Of a stretch of DNA of 64,000 nt, positions 44,220 through 56,000 are shown piece by piece. Both the position numbers and the translations under genes were made by a program. The notes below the pieces were generated by a model that saw only the letters and a list, made by a program, of their open reading frames with translations, made no database searches and had not been told where the DNA came from. The stretch comes from Labeo rohita (lineage: Eukaryota > Chordata > Actinopteri > Cypriniformes > Cyprinidae): NCBI RefSeq assembly GCF_022985175.1, contig NC_066888.1:33389224-33453223 (forward strand). The letters run 5' to 3'. Positions within the stretch are counted from its first letter, which is position 1, and each line of letters begins with the position of its first letter.

Positions 44220-44540
44220 TAAAGATGAGCTCCAGTGCAGATGCGGACCGTTGTGTGTCTCGTAACGGCCGCGCGCCTCAATCTGTCACTGCGGCGATCG
44301 CTCAATCACATCCGTTCAATAATGAATTCATTATGGCTGATGATAATCCGCACGGCACGCGCTCCCGTGATTACAGGACGCGCGACTCCTTCCGGCTCAT
44401 TGATTTTCTGCGTCAGGAAAATAAAACAAAGAGTCTGATTGTGTTCGAAAAACTCGACAGACTGACTGCAACCGATTCATTTCACTTTCCCAGAGTAAAC
44501 CTCCAAACAATTATGAATAAAACTAAATATTAGGCTTTCA
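44220..44540. promoter_or_regulatory. Candidate upstream otx2 enhancer with palindromic homeodomain site
   Basis: Balanced, CpG-containing, non-repetitive sequence. It contains the perfect 16-bp palindrome ATAATGAATTCATTAT at 44319-44334, then TGGCTGATGATAATCC and CGTGATTACAGG. An open frame crosses it (44225-44533) but shows no similarity or exon signals. About 1.8 kb before the otx2 ATG. Confidence 0.4.
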
Positions 44541-45030
44541 AAATACTATACTTCAAAACCATTTAAATGTGTTACTTGTTATTTCTTTGTAATTATTTTT
44601 TACATTTACTAATTTCTAGTGCTACACAAGTATATAATATCAATATACATATATATATATTTTTTTTTACAATATATATCATAATATATTTTCATCTTTA
44701 CCAGATAAAATCAGGTGAACAGCCAATAAATTTCATAAATATAAACAATATAAAAATAATTCTTACTACTGTAGTTTTAAATGCATATTGGTGATTGTCA
44801 TAAAATGACTGAAATTTTCTAAAATTATTTAATTTTGGTCAGAATGCAAGAAGTTACTTTTTATAGTTTGGAAATAAAGGTGATGCACTAACATATGCAC
44901 ATAGTTATTTTAGTCTGATTGTCATTGTTTAATTGTAGTTTATCCATTGCAGTTCAGTTGCTGCTGCTTGTGTGTTTAAGCAAAGATATGCAACAGGTTT
45001 TGACTGAAGTAGACACTCAAATAATAATAA
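44541..45030. other. AT-rich intergenic DNA
   Basis: Short TA and T tracts (about 44650-44672) and no gene. Confidence 0.45.
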
Positions 45031-45039
45031 AACTGAGCT

Positions 45040-45410
45040 GGTGTGATGGATGCATTGCTCTAGTATCATCAGCTCACGATTATGCATTAGCTCAATAGGA
45101 TTCTCTCATTCAGCTTCATCTTTACTGTCTCTTGTCATGATTCACAGGTTTTAAGAGCTACTGAGTTTAATACATTTAAATGCATTAAAAAATAAGTTTT
45201 CTCTGAGAGGACGAGATGAATGTGGATTATAAAACTGTATCTCGAACAAGTGATTTTAAACAGATTTGAACATCTTTCTTTGCCCTTTTAACCCCAATCT
45301 GTATTTCTCCCTCACTTCTCTCAGTGTTTTCTTTGTCTTATCATCTTTAATTAGACGCTCTAGTCACTGCTCTGATCCCTCCAGACCAACAATACAGAAG
45401 GACACTCACA
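45040..45410. promoter_or_regulatory. Candidate noncoding regulatory element
   Basis: CACGATTATGCATTAGCTCA (octamer-like ATGCATTA at 45082-45089 overlapping GATTA) followed by AATAGGATTCTCTCATTCAG. No repeat is seen. Upstream of otx2. Conservation is unknown. Confidence 0.3.
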
Positions 45411-45649
45411 CACACATATTATGTTTAGCAAATGTAAATTTAAAAAAGTAAATTTTGTTCTTGTGGGGAGATTTTTGGGTCTCCATGAGGAAACTTGAAT
45501 CTTGATTACGTAAAACTAACAACATTACAGCAGCAGTTTTTAAGATCAAAAATCTAAAAATTAAGATCTAAATCTCTCTTTTCTATATTCAAAGTTTATC
45601 TAGACAAGTATATGGTGTTCATTTATTATTTTTTTTAGCTGCCAACACA

Positions 45650-45907
45650 TTTCTTACAAAAATTAACCATGGCTTTGCTACAGAAAATACAAAAAAACAT
45701 ACACTAGCCATAGTTTAACCATGGCATTTGTAGTACAACTCTAGTTATACAAATGGTAATTTTACTATACTGTGGTAATTTAATGGTAACTTTCTATTAT
45801 AATAAAACAATGTTTAATTTTCTTACAGGATTTATATCTGTGTCTGCTTTCTTTTTGTACTGCAATGTTCTGCATTAATGATTTTATGTTTTGTTCTATT
45901 AAATAAT

Positions 45908-45951
<44 letters not shown>

Positions 45952-46340
45952 TTTACCAATAAGCCCTTCAAAGTCCTGATCTGAATCAAAAGATTCACAA
46001 GCCCCCTTTGAAATTCCGATCCGATTCACGATTCACAATTCCATTCCGATGTTCTGAAAAGATTCGCCAACCCACTCAGAGGTTCTGATCTAAATTAAAT
46101 GATTCGTGATCCGCAATCCAAGGTCCTGATCTGAATAATGTTTACCAACCATAATTTCAGATTGAGACTTCGGAGTCCGTGCCAAGAAAAGTTTTTAATT
46201 TGCAAAATGATTCACGAACCGCTTCGAAGTTCCAATATGAACCAAAAGATTCGGGAGCCTGCTTGAAAGGTCTGATCTAAATCAGATGATTCCTGATCCG
46301 AAGCGATTGGAGCACTTAGAATCAGTGAATCATTTTGCGA
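45650..46340. mobile_element. Composite repeat: CCATGG block, poly-A and GATTCGCGAA-type units
   Basis: AACCATGGCTTTGCTACAG and CCATAGTTTAACCATGGC at 45665-45730 lead to a poly-A run at 45911-45949. Diverged units then follow: CTGATCTGAATCAAAAGATT, GATTCACGAACCGCTTCGAA and AGCGATTGGAGCACTTAG. The same order occurs at 57060-57480. Confidence 0.6.
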
Positions 46341-46593
46341 CATAATGGTTTAACTGATTCTGAGTTTTGAATTAAAAGTTTAGATTAGATTAAGTTCAGA
46401 TTTAAAAAATTTGAAAATTAAAAAAATTTTAAATGTCAGCTTGGCAAATTACTAACTGGAAACAATTAATTAAAACCTAAAAGCAGATTAAATCTAAATA
46501 GTGATATGAAAACAACCAAAAACTAACAATAAAAGCAAAATATTAATTCAAATTTTAATTGAAATATAAAAACTGTAATAGCTGTAAAAACTG

Positions 46594-46597
<4 letters not shown>

Positions 46598-46630
<33 letters not shown>

Positions 46631-47197
46631 TACCATTCAAAAGTTTGGGGTCAGTACATTTTTATTGTTTCTTTTTTTTTTTCTTTTTTTAAGAAATTAA
46701 TACTTTTATTCTCCAAGGATGTATTTAGTTAATAATTAAAAGTTTATTAAAAGTTAATAATAAATCATTTACATTGTTATAAAATATTTATATTTTGAAT
46801 AAACACTGTACTTTTTAAACTTGTTATTCATGAAAGAATCCTGAAAAAAAAAAAAATCACAGGTTCCAAAAAATATTTGGCAGCAAAACTGTTGATATTA
46901 TCCAACATTGATCATTCTAATAATAAATCCGCATATTAGAATGATTTCTGAAGGATCATGTGACACTTAAGACTGGAGTAACAGCTGATAAAAATTCAGC
47001 TTTTCATCACAGGAATAAATTCTATTTTAAAGTATGTTAAAATAAAAACCATTATTTTATATTGTAAAAACATTTTGCAATATTACTGTTTTTTTTCTAT
47101 GTTTTTAATCAAATAAATGCAGCCTTGATGAGCATAAGAGACTTCTTTAAAGACTATTACAAGTCTTACTGACCCCAAACTTTTGAACGGTAGTGTA

Positions 47198-47248
<51 letters not shown>
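46598..47248. mobile_element. Fold-back element family B, complete copy in a TA microsatellite
   Basis: The element is 46625-47200. The left end ACACTACCATTCAAAAGTTT is matched by the right end, CTTTTGAACGGTAGTGT. Both sides are TA dinucleotide runs, and a T run of 35 follows at 47214-47248. This is the best-preserved terminal structure of the family in the window. Confidence 0.85.
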
Positions 47249-47254
47249 CTCTAT

Positions 47255-47870
47255 GTCCAGTTAATAATCCAAATGTGTCTCGTTCGGATCCATTCTGTTG
47301 CATGTTAAACCCATTCTGCATGCACAGTCAATGATTGCTTAATCTTTTTCGGTTTTCCTTTTGATTTCTGGCAAAGTAGCAAAAATGTCTTTCTCTCTTT
47401 GGTCACTGATTGTGAGAATCATGTCGCCTGCATCATCATATAGGATGCAAGTGAGCTATTTAACTTTTGTCTTTGGTAGAATAATTGAAGCACATTCTCC
47501 TAAAACAATATGAGGGTTTGGATGTGAGTTCTGGCATCCGTCAGAATGTGAACGTGAGATTCATCTGCTTAATCTGGTCTGGAATAGTTCCAACAGCTCC
47601 TGGACATTTACAGCACTCCTGAAAATGAGGATACTCTATGGACGTCTCACTCATGCGGAGGAAACCGTGTGGATTAATTCCTGACGGCGCTGGAAGAGGC
47701 TCACGGGCTCCTCAGGAGAAACCCCGGCCGCTTCCAGAGTTTAGGAACAAGAGAGGGTTAATCCTCATTGTTCAGCAGCAGACGGGAGGAGACGAGGCTC
47801 TGAAACCATCCAAACGGCTTCCCTAAATCCTCAAAAACACTAGACGCACAGAACACAAACACACTCTATA
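47255..47870. promoter_or_regulatory. Candidate otx2 upstream element with several K50 sites
   Basis: Non-repetitive. TTAATC or GGATTA cores occur as TTGCTTAATCTTTT (about 47336), CTGCTTAATCTGG (about 47566), GTGGATTAATTCC (47671-47680) and GGTTAATCCTC (47758-47766). These match the Otx/bicoid consensus. A 62-codon frame (47638-47826) lacks exon signals. Possible autoregulatory enhancer. Confidence 0.35.
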
Positions 47871-47984
47871 GGCAGATACGACTGTTTCATTTGTAGATTT
47901 AACATGTGTTATTGCTTACTGTGACGCCATCAAACCTCAAAACTCAAGGGACTGATAGAAATTAAATTATTTAAGTATTTAAGT

Positions 47985-48515
47985 TAACACTTCCATTCAT
48001 TAGTGATGCATTCAATTGATCAAAAGTGTCAGAAAAGACATTTATAATGTTACAAAAGAGTTCTGTTTCAAAAAAATGCAGTTCTTTTGGACTTTCTATT
48101 CATCCATGAATCCTTAAAAATAAAATACATCTCAGTTTCCACGTTGCTTAATAATCATAAATGTTTGTTGAGCAGCAAATCAGCATATTAGAATGATTTC
48201 TGAAGGATCATGTGACACTGAAGACTGGAGTAATGATGCTGAAAATTCAGCTTTGAAATCACAGGAATAAATTACATTTTAAAATATATTCAAACAGAAA
48301 ACAGTCATTTTAAATAGTAAAAATATTTTAAAATTGTACTGTTTTTGTTGTTAAAAAAACATTAAAAATCACTGAAGACTGGAGTAATGATGCTGAAAAT
48401 TCAGCTGCGCATCACAGAAATAAATTCGATTTTTAACAGATATTCACATAGAAAACATCTGTTTTAGATCATAATAACTTTTTACAATTTTTACTGTATT
48501 TTTGATAAAATAACA
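47985..48515. mobile_element. Fold-back element family B, rearranged copy
   Basis: ATTAGTGATGCATTCAATTG through GAATGATTTCTGAAGGATCA. The segment GAAGACTGGAGTAATGATGC appears twice (about 48222 and 48367), showing an internal duplication or the join of two copies. Confidence 0.7.
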
Positions 48516-48539
48516 AACCTCAAATCCTACAGAGACACC

Positions 48540-49200
48540 AAACTTAACACACCAGACTTAAGTTGTAGCTGCTATAAACATGACAGCAGTTTAACTATGT
48601 TGTATATTTGAGTTTGACGTAGTGTTCACGTTTTCCTTCAGTTACTGAATGAGTTTAAAGTAACAAAACAGCGCAGAATGTCTACAAGATGATATTTGAA
48701 ATTGTAAGGTTTTTGGAACATTCAAATTGTTTTTTGGAAAACTGCCTATAATTCAGATGTTATGCTGTTTTATGTCTAAAATAAGGCTAGAAATAATCTT
48801 TCTCAACAAAGCGTCAGTCAATTTTTTTTTCATCCTTTTGTTCTTAAGACTTTCTTGAAACCACCTGAATCTTCTCATTTCTTTATAAAACTTTCCCAAA
48901 GGGTCAGAGGGCCTGTCGTTATTAACTGAGTGTCTTCATTTCACAAGTTTGTCCTCTCTGGATGAACTGTGTATCTCACTGTATCTTGTTCTCTGTGTGT
49001 TTTGTCCATCTCCCTCTTTCTCTCTGGTCTGGTCTGGTTTGTGGCGTCTCTGATCCGGCTGCTGCCTGATTGTCTGTGGTCCTGCTGGTTTGGCGTCAGT
49101 GTGGTGTCGCGCGTGTGATCAGAGCGTCAGGAGTCGTGATGCTGCCAGCGGAGCGTCTTCACCCTTCATCTGTCTGCTGGAGACACTGTGAGTATCGACT
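48540..49200 (+). other. Low-repeat region, possible noncoding exon
   Basis: The sequence from about 48900 to 49190 is balanced in composition and ends GAGACACTGTGAGTATCG, in which GTGAGT at 49188 is a strong donor. No coding frame is convincing. It may be part of a noncoding transcript near otx2. Weak. Confidence 0.15.
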
Positions 49201-49238
49201 CCACAAACACTCACTGACACAAACTTATTTTTAAATAT

Positions 49239-49671
49239 GTGACCCTGGAGCACAAAACCAGTCTTAAGTATCACGGGTATATTTGTATCAGTAGCCAAAA
49301 ATACATTGTATGGGTCAAAATGATTGATTTTTCTTTTATGCCAAAAATCATCAGGATATTAAGTAAAGATCATGTTCCATTAATATTTTGTAACTTTCCT
49401 AATGTAAATATGTCAAAACTTAATTTTTGATTAGTAATATACATTGCTAAGAACTTCATTTGCACAACTTTAAAGGTGATTTTCTCAATATTTCGATTTT
49501 TTTGCACCCTCAGATTCCAGATTTTCAAATAGTTGTATCTCGGCCAAATATTGTCCTATTCTAACAAACCATACATCAATGGAAAGCTTATTTATTCATA
49601 TTTTCAGATGATGTGTAAATCTCAGTTTTAAAAAATTGACCCTTATGACTGGTTTTGTGGTCTTTGGTCAC
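49239..49671 (+). mobile_element. MITE family A, complete reference copy (433 bp)
   Basis: Left GTGACCCTGGAGCACAAAAC and right GTTTTGTGGTCTTTGGTCAC are imperfect inverted ends of about 26 bp. The interior carries TGGGTCAAAATGATTGATTT and CACCCTCAGATTCCAGATTT and has no frame, so it is non-autonomous. AT flanks make the target duplication ambiguous. Confidence 0.88.
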
Positions 49672-49679
49672 ATATATTA

Positions 49680-50380
49680 CTTTAGTCCAAAATACCTTTC
49701 TATGTGAATATCTGCTGAAATGTAACTGATGTAATTGCTATGATCAAAGCTGAATCCTCACTCACACTTTTGATCCGTTTAATGCATTCTTGACGAATAC
49801 AAGTATTAATTTCTATAATAGTTATTATTTATTTAGAAGTTTTGGGTAAGTTTTTTTTCTTAAAAGAAAAAAAAAATAATACTTTCACTCAAACAAAGCT
49901 GAGTTTTCGGCATCATTACTCCAGTCTTCAGTGTCACATGATCCTTCAGAAATCATTCTAATGTTCTGATTTGCTGCTCAACAAACATTTATGATTATTA
50001 GCAATGTTGAAAACTATTGATGTTTTTGTGAACATTTTTTGTGACATTTTATTTTTCAGAATTCACAGGTGAATAGAAAGTTCAAAACAGCATCTATCTG
50101 AAATGAAAAAGTAACATTATAAATGTCTTTACTGGCACTTTTGATCTGTTTAATGCATCCTTGATGAATTTAAGTATTAATTTCTATAATAGTTATTATT
50201 TCCAAATTTCAAACGTTTGGGGTAAATAAGATTTTTTTTCTTAAAAGAAAAAGAAATCAATACTTTTATTCATCAAAGACATTAAAAGTGACAATAAAGA
50301 CATGTATAATGTTACAAAAGTTTCAAATGTTTCAAATAATTGCTGTTCTTTGGAACTTTCTGTTTAAAGAACACTAAAAC
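49680..50380. mobile_element. Fold-back element family B, rearranged copy
   Basis: Contains the core AGTGTCACATGATCCTTCAG and repeated arms with TTAATGCATTCTTGACGAAT and TTAATGCATCCTTGATGAAT. Sits between two family A copies. Confidence 0.7.
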
Positions 50381-50418
50381 AATGTATCATGGTGTAATCT
50401 ATTATTAAATTGTAATAT

Positions 50419-50817
50419 GTGACCCAGGACCACAAAACTAGTCACAAGGGTTGATTTTGTGAAATTGAGTATCTGAATAAATAAGCTTTCCATTGACAAT
50501 ATTTGGACAATGTTTGTCCAACATACAACTATTTGAAAATCAGAAATCTGAGGGTGAACAAAAATCAAAAAATTGAGAAAATCACCTTTAAAGTTGTCCA
50601 AATGAAGTTTTTAGCAATGCATATTACTAATCGAACATTATGTTTTGATATATTTACAGTAGGAAATTTACAAAATATCTTCATGAAACATGATCTTTAC
50701 TTAATATCCTAATGATATAAAGGAAAAATCAATCATTTTGACCCATACAATGTATTGTTGGCTACTGCTACAAATACACCCGTGATACTTAACACTGGTT
50801 TTGTGCTCCAGAGTCAC
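50419..50817 (-). mobile_element. MITE family A, complete copy (399 bp)
   Basis: Left GTGACCCAGGACCACAAAAC and right GTTTTGTGCTCCAGAGTCAC. Orientation opposite to the 49239 copy, so the two form a widely spaced inverted pair about 0.75 kb apart. Confidence 0.85.
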
Positions 50818-51530
50818 AAATAGAACAAACTTCCAAGAGTAAAATGTCAGAACGTGACCTGTTATTTTACATCCTTCATCCGGTTTTGTGTAAGAATGTG
50901 AGTGCAGTGTATTGTGGGATACAGCATCTCATGCATCATCCTGTTATTTCTATATAACTGACGGACACACGTAACATACTGAGATCATGTGACACTGTTT
51001 GTAATGTGTACTCTTGCATACTACATACTGTTTCAGTGTTCACAGAGTAATGAGAGGTCATTTACCCTGAGCGCACACAGAAACATTCACACATTCTCAC
51101 AGCATTTCATTTACTGCACAGAAAACATGAAAAAGGTTTCAGTCCTGCTGTTGAGTGTTTATGATTTAATATAATTGTTTTGTATAGACTGAATCAGAAT
51201 ATCAGGATCAACACTGCCATCTGTGTGTGTTTAGTCAGTACTGCAGTCTGGAAACTCCTTCACTGCATATTTAAGAACATGTTTAGTTTTTTAAATATTA
51301 TGCCTGCTGCATCTTACATAAAAGTGTCAGTTCAATCAGTTCCCAACAGAAACACAAAACCTGATGACAAAAAGATTGCATTCAAAATGTTTTGAGATTT
51401 AAAAGCAATTTTTTGTAGGAGCAGTCATTTTTGATCAGGAGCAACACAAGTGTAACAGGGTGGGGAAAAATCCCATAATAATAATAATAATAAATAAATA
51501 AATAAATAAATAAAAAAGCACAGCAAAAAT
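50818..51530. other. Intergenic DNA between armh4 end and MITE cluster
   Basis: No gene is recognised. An (ATA/ATAA)n tract lies at 51476-51512. Confidence 0.4.
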
Positions 51531-51544
51531 ACATGATTTGATCT

Positions 51545-52442
51545 TTTATTGTTTGTGTATTTACAGTAATGTGCTGTGGTTCTTCATGTGTTTCTGTACA
51601 TTTGCAGGATAATGAACATCCTCTTACTGTAAAGATTTTTCACAACTTTGACAGAAATATTATAAGAAGCCTGCAGTGAATTCATGTTTCTAATCAGAGT
51701 TCAGTTTATCAAATGAATCACAAACACGTCACGTGTAGGCACATGAAATGAGTTCATATCGAACTACACACATCAGATTGTCATTACAACATGAAACAAC
51801 ATCAGAACAATCATATTTACAGTCAAAACGTCCTGTACACTGTATGTACAACATCTCCTGTCATGATGTGTGTGAACGTGAGGTCAGTAATCAGAAATGT
51901 CTCCATTTATATAAAACAGATCAAAGTGTTTATAAACTGTTTAACGCTGATGTCAAAGATTTAAATCGTATGTTGCATCAGTGCTTTAATTTACAGGATT
52001 CATTTTAATATGTAACGATTTCATATTTTCTAAATGAAACGATTAATATGTCTGGTGATGTTGTGTTTTATAGATTTTGTCCTAAGCAGCATATCTTGCA
52101 GAATCGTAAAGCATTGTGTGTTTTGAGTTTGATGAATGAAAACACTATTATTTTATCACTATTTCACCGTTTACTACTGGATTCTGATTGGCTGACAGAC
52201 GTTTCAGGTGTTTCTGAACTAATGACGGCGTCTTACAGCAGATACTTCATCGGTGGAAAGTAATTCTACACGTTTTATAGACCAAAACCTGAAAAATATC
52301 ATGAAACAAACACATAGGATTGGAATAATTGACAATGAACTGGTTTGAGTTACTGAAAATTAATATTCATATTCACCCAAGATACTTTAAGACAGGTTAT
52401 TATTGTTGACTAAAATTGAAAATAAAATTAAAACTATTAAAA

Positions 52443-52481
<39 letters not shown>

Positions 52482-52928
52482 TTTTTTTTACCTGAAAATA
52501 AAATTAAAAATACTTTTTTTCCAAAAACAAAGTTGCCAGTCTAAAATTTCTAATTTTCATTTAGTTATACATGATGCAATCAAATAAATAATGTTAAAAT
52601 TGAAATAAAAATTAAAAACTATGTGGGCATATATTTAAAAAAAAAAAAAAAAAAAAAACCTGCTAAACTACTAAAGAACTACTAAAATTGACCAAAAATT
52701 AAATTAAAACAGAAAATTTGACTAAAATAATGCTGTTTTGAAGATTTTAAATGTCAGTTTCACATACGTTTTTTAAAAGAGTCTAGATGCTTGAAGAAAA
52801 AAGCTTCTTATTGCGATATTGAAAGAAAAATCCATTGATAAATGTACTGACTGTATATACTGTGTGTTTCCTCATCTGTGTTTGTGTGAAACACTAAACC
52901 GGACTGAAGAACAGATGATTCCCGATCA
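51545..52928 (-). other. armh4: Probable armh4 3' UTR with polyadenylation signal
   Basis: On the minus strand AATAAA lies at 51550-51545, preceded by TGTAAATA (a Pumilio-type motif). The interval up to the stop codon has unique-looking sequence at about 51580-52340, a (CA)n run at 52447-52480 and a poly-A run at 52639-52658. The extent is inferred from the signal only. Confidence 0.45.
52447..52480. repeat. (CA)n microsatellite
   Basis: An uninterrupted CA run, probably within the armh4 3' UTR. Confidence 0.95.
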
Positions 52929-53000
52929 TCAGAACTCGTCTTCGGAGCTGTCGGCCAGCAGCATGGCGTTGTCTGGGCCGCTGCGCACTTCTCTGGGTGG
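52929..53000 (-). CDS. armh4: armh4 terminal coding exon 7
   Basis: Starts after ACTTCAG and encodes PPREVRSGPDNAMLLADSSE then DEF and TGA. The LLADSSEDEF terminus is near-identical to that of mammalian ARMH4. Confidence 0.92.
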   Translation of the reverse strand, partial: PPREVRSGPDNAMLLADSSEDEF

Positions 53001-56000
53001 CTGAAGTCATCAACATTGGACATAAATCACAAGATTAAAAGGTAAAAGATAACAGATGAAACTACTAAAGCTTTCACACTCTTAAAAATAAAGGTTCTTT
53101 ATTGGATTTGATGTTCCATGAAGAACCGTGAACATCCATGGAGCCTTAAAATGCAGAAAAGGTTCTTTATAGTCCAAATAAATATAGTTCTTTTAAGAAC
53201 TGTTCACTAAAAGGTTCTTTGGGGAACCAAAAATAGTTCTTCAATGGCATCACTGTAAAAACGCCTTTTTGGAACCTTTATTTTTAAGAGTGTATGACGG
53301 AAAACATTCAGAACGTGAGTCTCTGATGAGCATGTTTGTGACACCACCGTACCTTCCTCCTCTGGTGTTTGAAACTGTTCCTCCTCTTGCGATGGATCAC
53401 TCTGATGCTGTAGAGAGCACCGACCAGAAGAAGAGCGCCGGCTATTCCAATACCCACAGGAGCCAGCATCCCCGACACGTAACCAGCCTACGAGAAACCA
53501 GCGGAGAGACTCACCGAGACTGCATTTCTGATTATTAGCAATGCTGAAAACACAATATTTTAGTGGAAACTTTGATGCATTTTATTTTTCAGGATTCGCA
53601 GATGAATTGAAAGTTCAAAAGAACAGCATTTATTTGAAATAGAACTATTCTGTAACATTATAAATCTCTTTACTGACACTTTTAATCAATTTAACGCATC
53701 CTTGATCAATAAAATGTATTAAAATTATTTTTTACTATCAGTTTCCACTAAAATATTGTGCAGCAAAACTGTTTTCACCATGGCTAATAATCAGAAATGT
53801 TTCTTGAGCAGCAAATCATCATATTAGCAGTGCAAAAAATGATTTTCCTCCTTAGTACTTCTGTCTTGTTTTCCAATATAAATCTCTTAGAATTCTGGAA
53901 TTAGGATGCATTTACTTAAAGTAAAATAACAAGATATTATGTCTTGTTTTCTGAAAGACAAGCAAAAATATGTGCCAATGGGGTAAGAAAAATCATCTTA
54001 AATCATCTTAAATCATCATTGGCAGATATTTTTGCTTGTTTTAAGTAAAAACAAGCACAATTTGGGTAATTTTTTCAGAAAACAAGACATAATAATTTAA
54101 GTCATTTTACGTGTCCAGTAAATGCGTCCTGATTCAAAATTCTTTAGATATTTATAATAGAAAAAAGACAAAAACACTAAGGAAGAAAATCTTTTTTTGC
54201 AGTGAGAATGATTTCTGAAGAATCATGTGACATGTGAAAATTCAGCTGCGCATCACTGAAATAAATTACAGTTGAACAGATATTCACATAGAAAACATCT
54301 ATTTTGAATTCTAATAATATTTCACAATTTTTACAGCATTTTTGATCATATAAATGCAGCCTTGGTGAGCAGAAGAGACTCTTTCAGTAGCATTAAGGAA
54401 TTGTAAATATTCTAACATTTGATCAGTAATATGTGCATTCTCTAGTGTTGTGGACTGAAAGCATCAATATGAAAACAAATGAGTTGTACCTTCTCTCTTA
54501 TAAGTTCGACCCAGCTCCGCACTGCAAACAACAAACAGAGATTGAACTGTCTTTCTGAATGATGATTTACAGATGAGATCAATGTGAGCGTGGCACCGAT
54601 TCTCACCCAGGCCTTGGTTCCGCTGCACCCAGACGGGAGGAGGAGGAATGAGGCTGTACGGCGGACGAGTGTGGGGTGCCATGGTGCTCTCTGTCAGGTC
54701 CTCTTCGCTCTCCTCCTCCTCCTCATCAGAGTCCATCTCCTCGTCCTCCTCATCTTCATCAGGCTCCTCTGTAAGACAGAGACGTTCAGCTCTCGTCGCG
54801 TCAGTCAGCACCGCTGCTTTAAACACACGTACAAACCTTTCGATTCGTGATACTCCGTGTCTGTCTTTGGTTTTGACACCGGTACGTGAACGACCTCAGA
54901 GACCGTCAGAGCCTGATGGGTAACGGAGCTCTGTGTGATGTCATCACCTGCTGGACCAATCAGAAAGCTTTACATGAGCTTTTATGTCTTTTTAAACCAT
55001 TTTTTGAATATTAACAATTTATATCAGAAGTTTATGTTTTTATACGGAATATGCTTTGTGTATGGAGGGATGATGTATTTCTGTAGGACAAAACCCAAAA
55101 ACAAGCATTTTAGCACGTTCAGTTTCATTGCCTGAAGTCAGTGGGGTTTTTTAATGGTAACAAGTGAATGGGTGCCATCAGAATGAGAGTCCAAACAGCT
55201 GATAAAAACTTCCACTCCAGTCCATCAGTTAACATCTTGAGAAGACAAAAGCTAAAACAAATTTATCAAGACATTTTGAACTAAAAGAGTCCATAATAGC
55301 GCTGAATCAGGAGAGAAATCTGCACAGATCAAGCATCGTTTACAAGCCAAAACAGCTCTAAACAAATATGTGGCTGGATTTTGATGTGAGAGACAACAGG
55401 AGATGGACTTTTTCACTGGAGGAAGTGTTATTATGGATTATGGACTCAATGTATTTGAGTTAAAAACGTCTTAACGGTTAATTTGTTTTAGCTTTTGTCT
55501 TCTCAAGATGTGAACTGATGGACTGGAGTGGTGTGGATTACTTGTGGATTATTGTGATGTTTTTATCAGCAGTTTGGACTCTCATTCTGACGGCACCCAT
55601 TCACATCAATAGGTGAGACAGTGATGGAATGACACATTTCTACAAATGTTATGAGAAAACAAACTCATCCTAATCTTGTATCTCTAATGATCTGAAAAAA
55701 ATGACATTTAATAGCAAAGAAATGTGTGATTCCATTGCTTGCTCACCAATGGATGTGAATGGGTGCCGTCAGAATGAGAGTCCAAACAGCTGATAAAAAC
55801 ATCACAATAATCCACAAGTAATCCACACCACTCCAGTCCATCAGTTCACATCTTGAGAAGACAAAAGCTGAACCAAATCCATCATTAAGACATTTTTAAG
55901 TAAAATACATTGAGTCCATAATCCATAATAACACTTCCTCCTCTGAAAAAGTGGTCTGGTCTGAATCATTTGATGGATTTGTTTCATCTTTGTCTTCTCA

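Noticed and set aside
44225..44533. 102-codon plus-strand frame starting MSSSADADRCVSRNGRAP
   Set aside because: It has an ATG but no recognisable family, no splice links and coincides with a probable regulatory block. A small gene cannot be excluded but is not supported.
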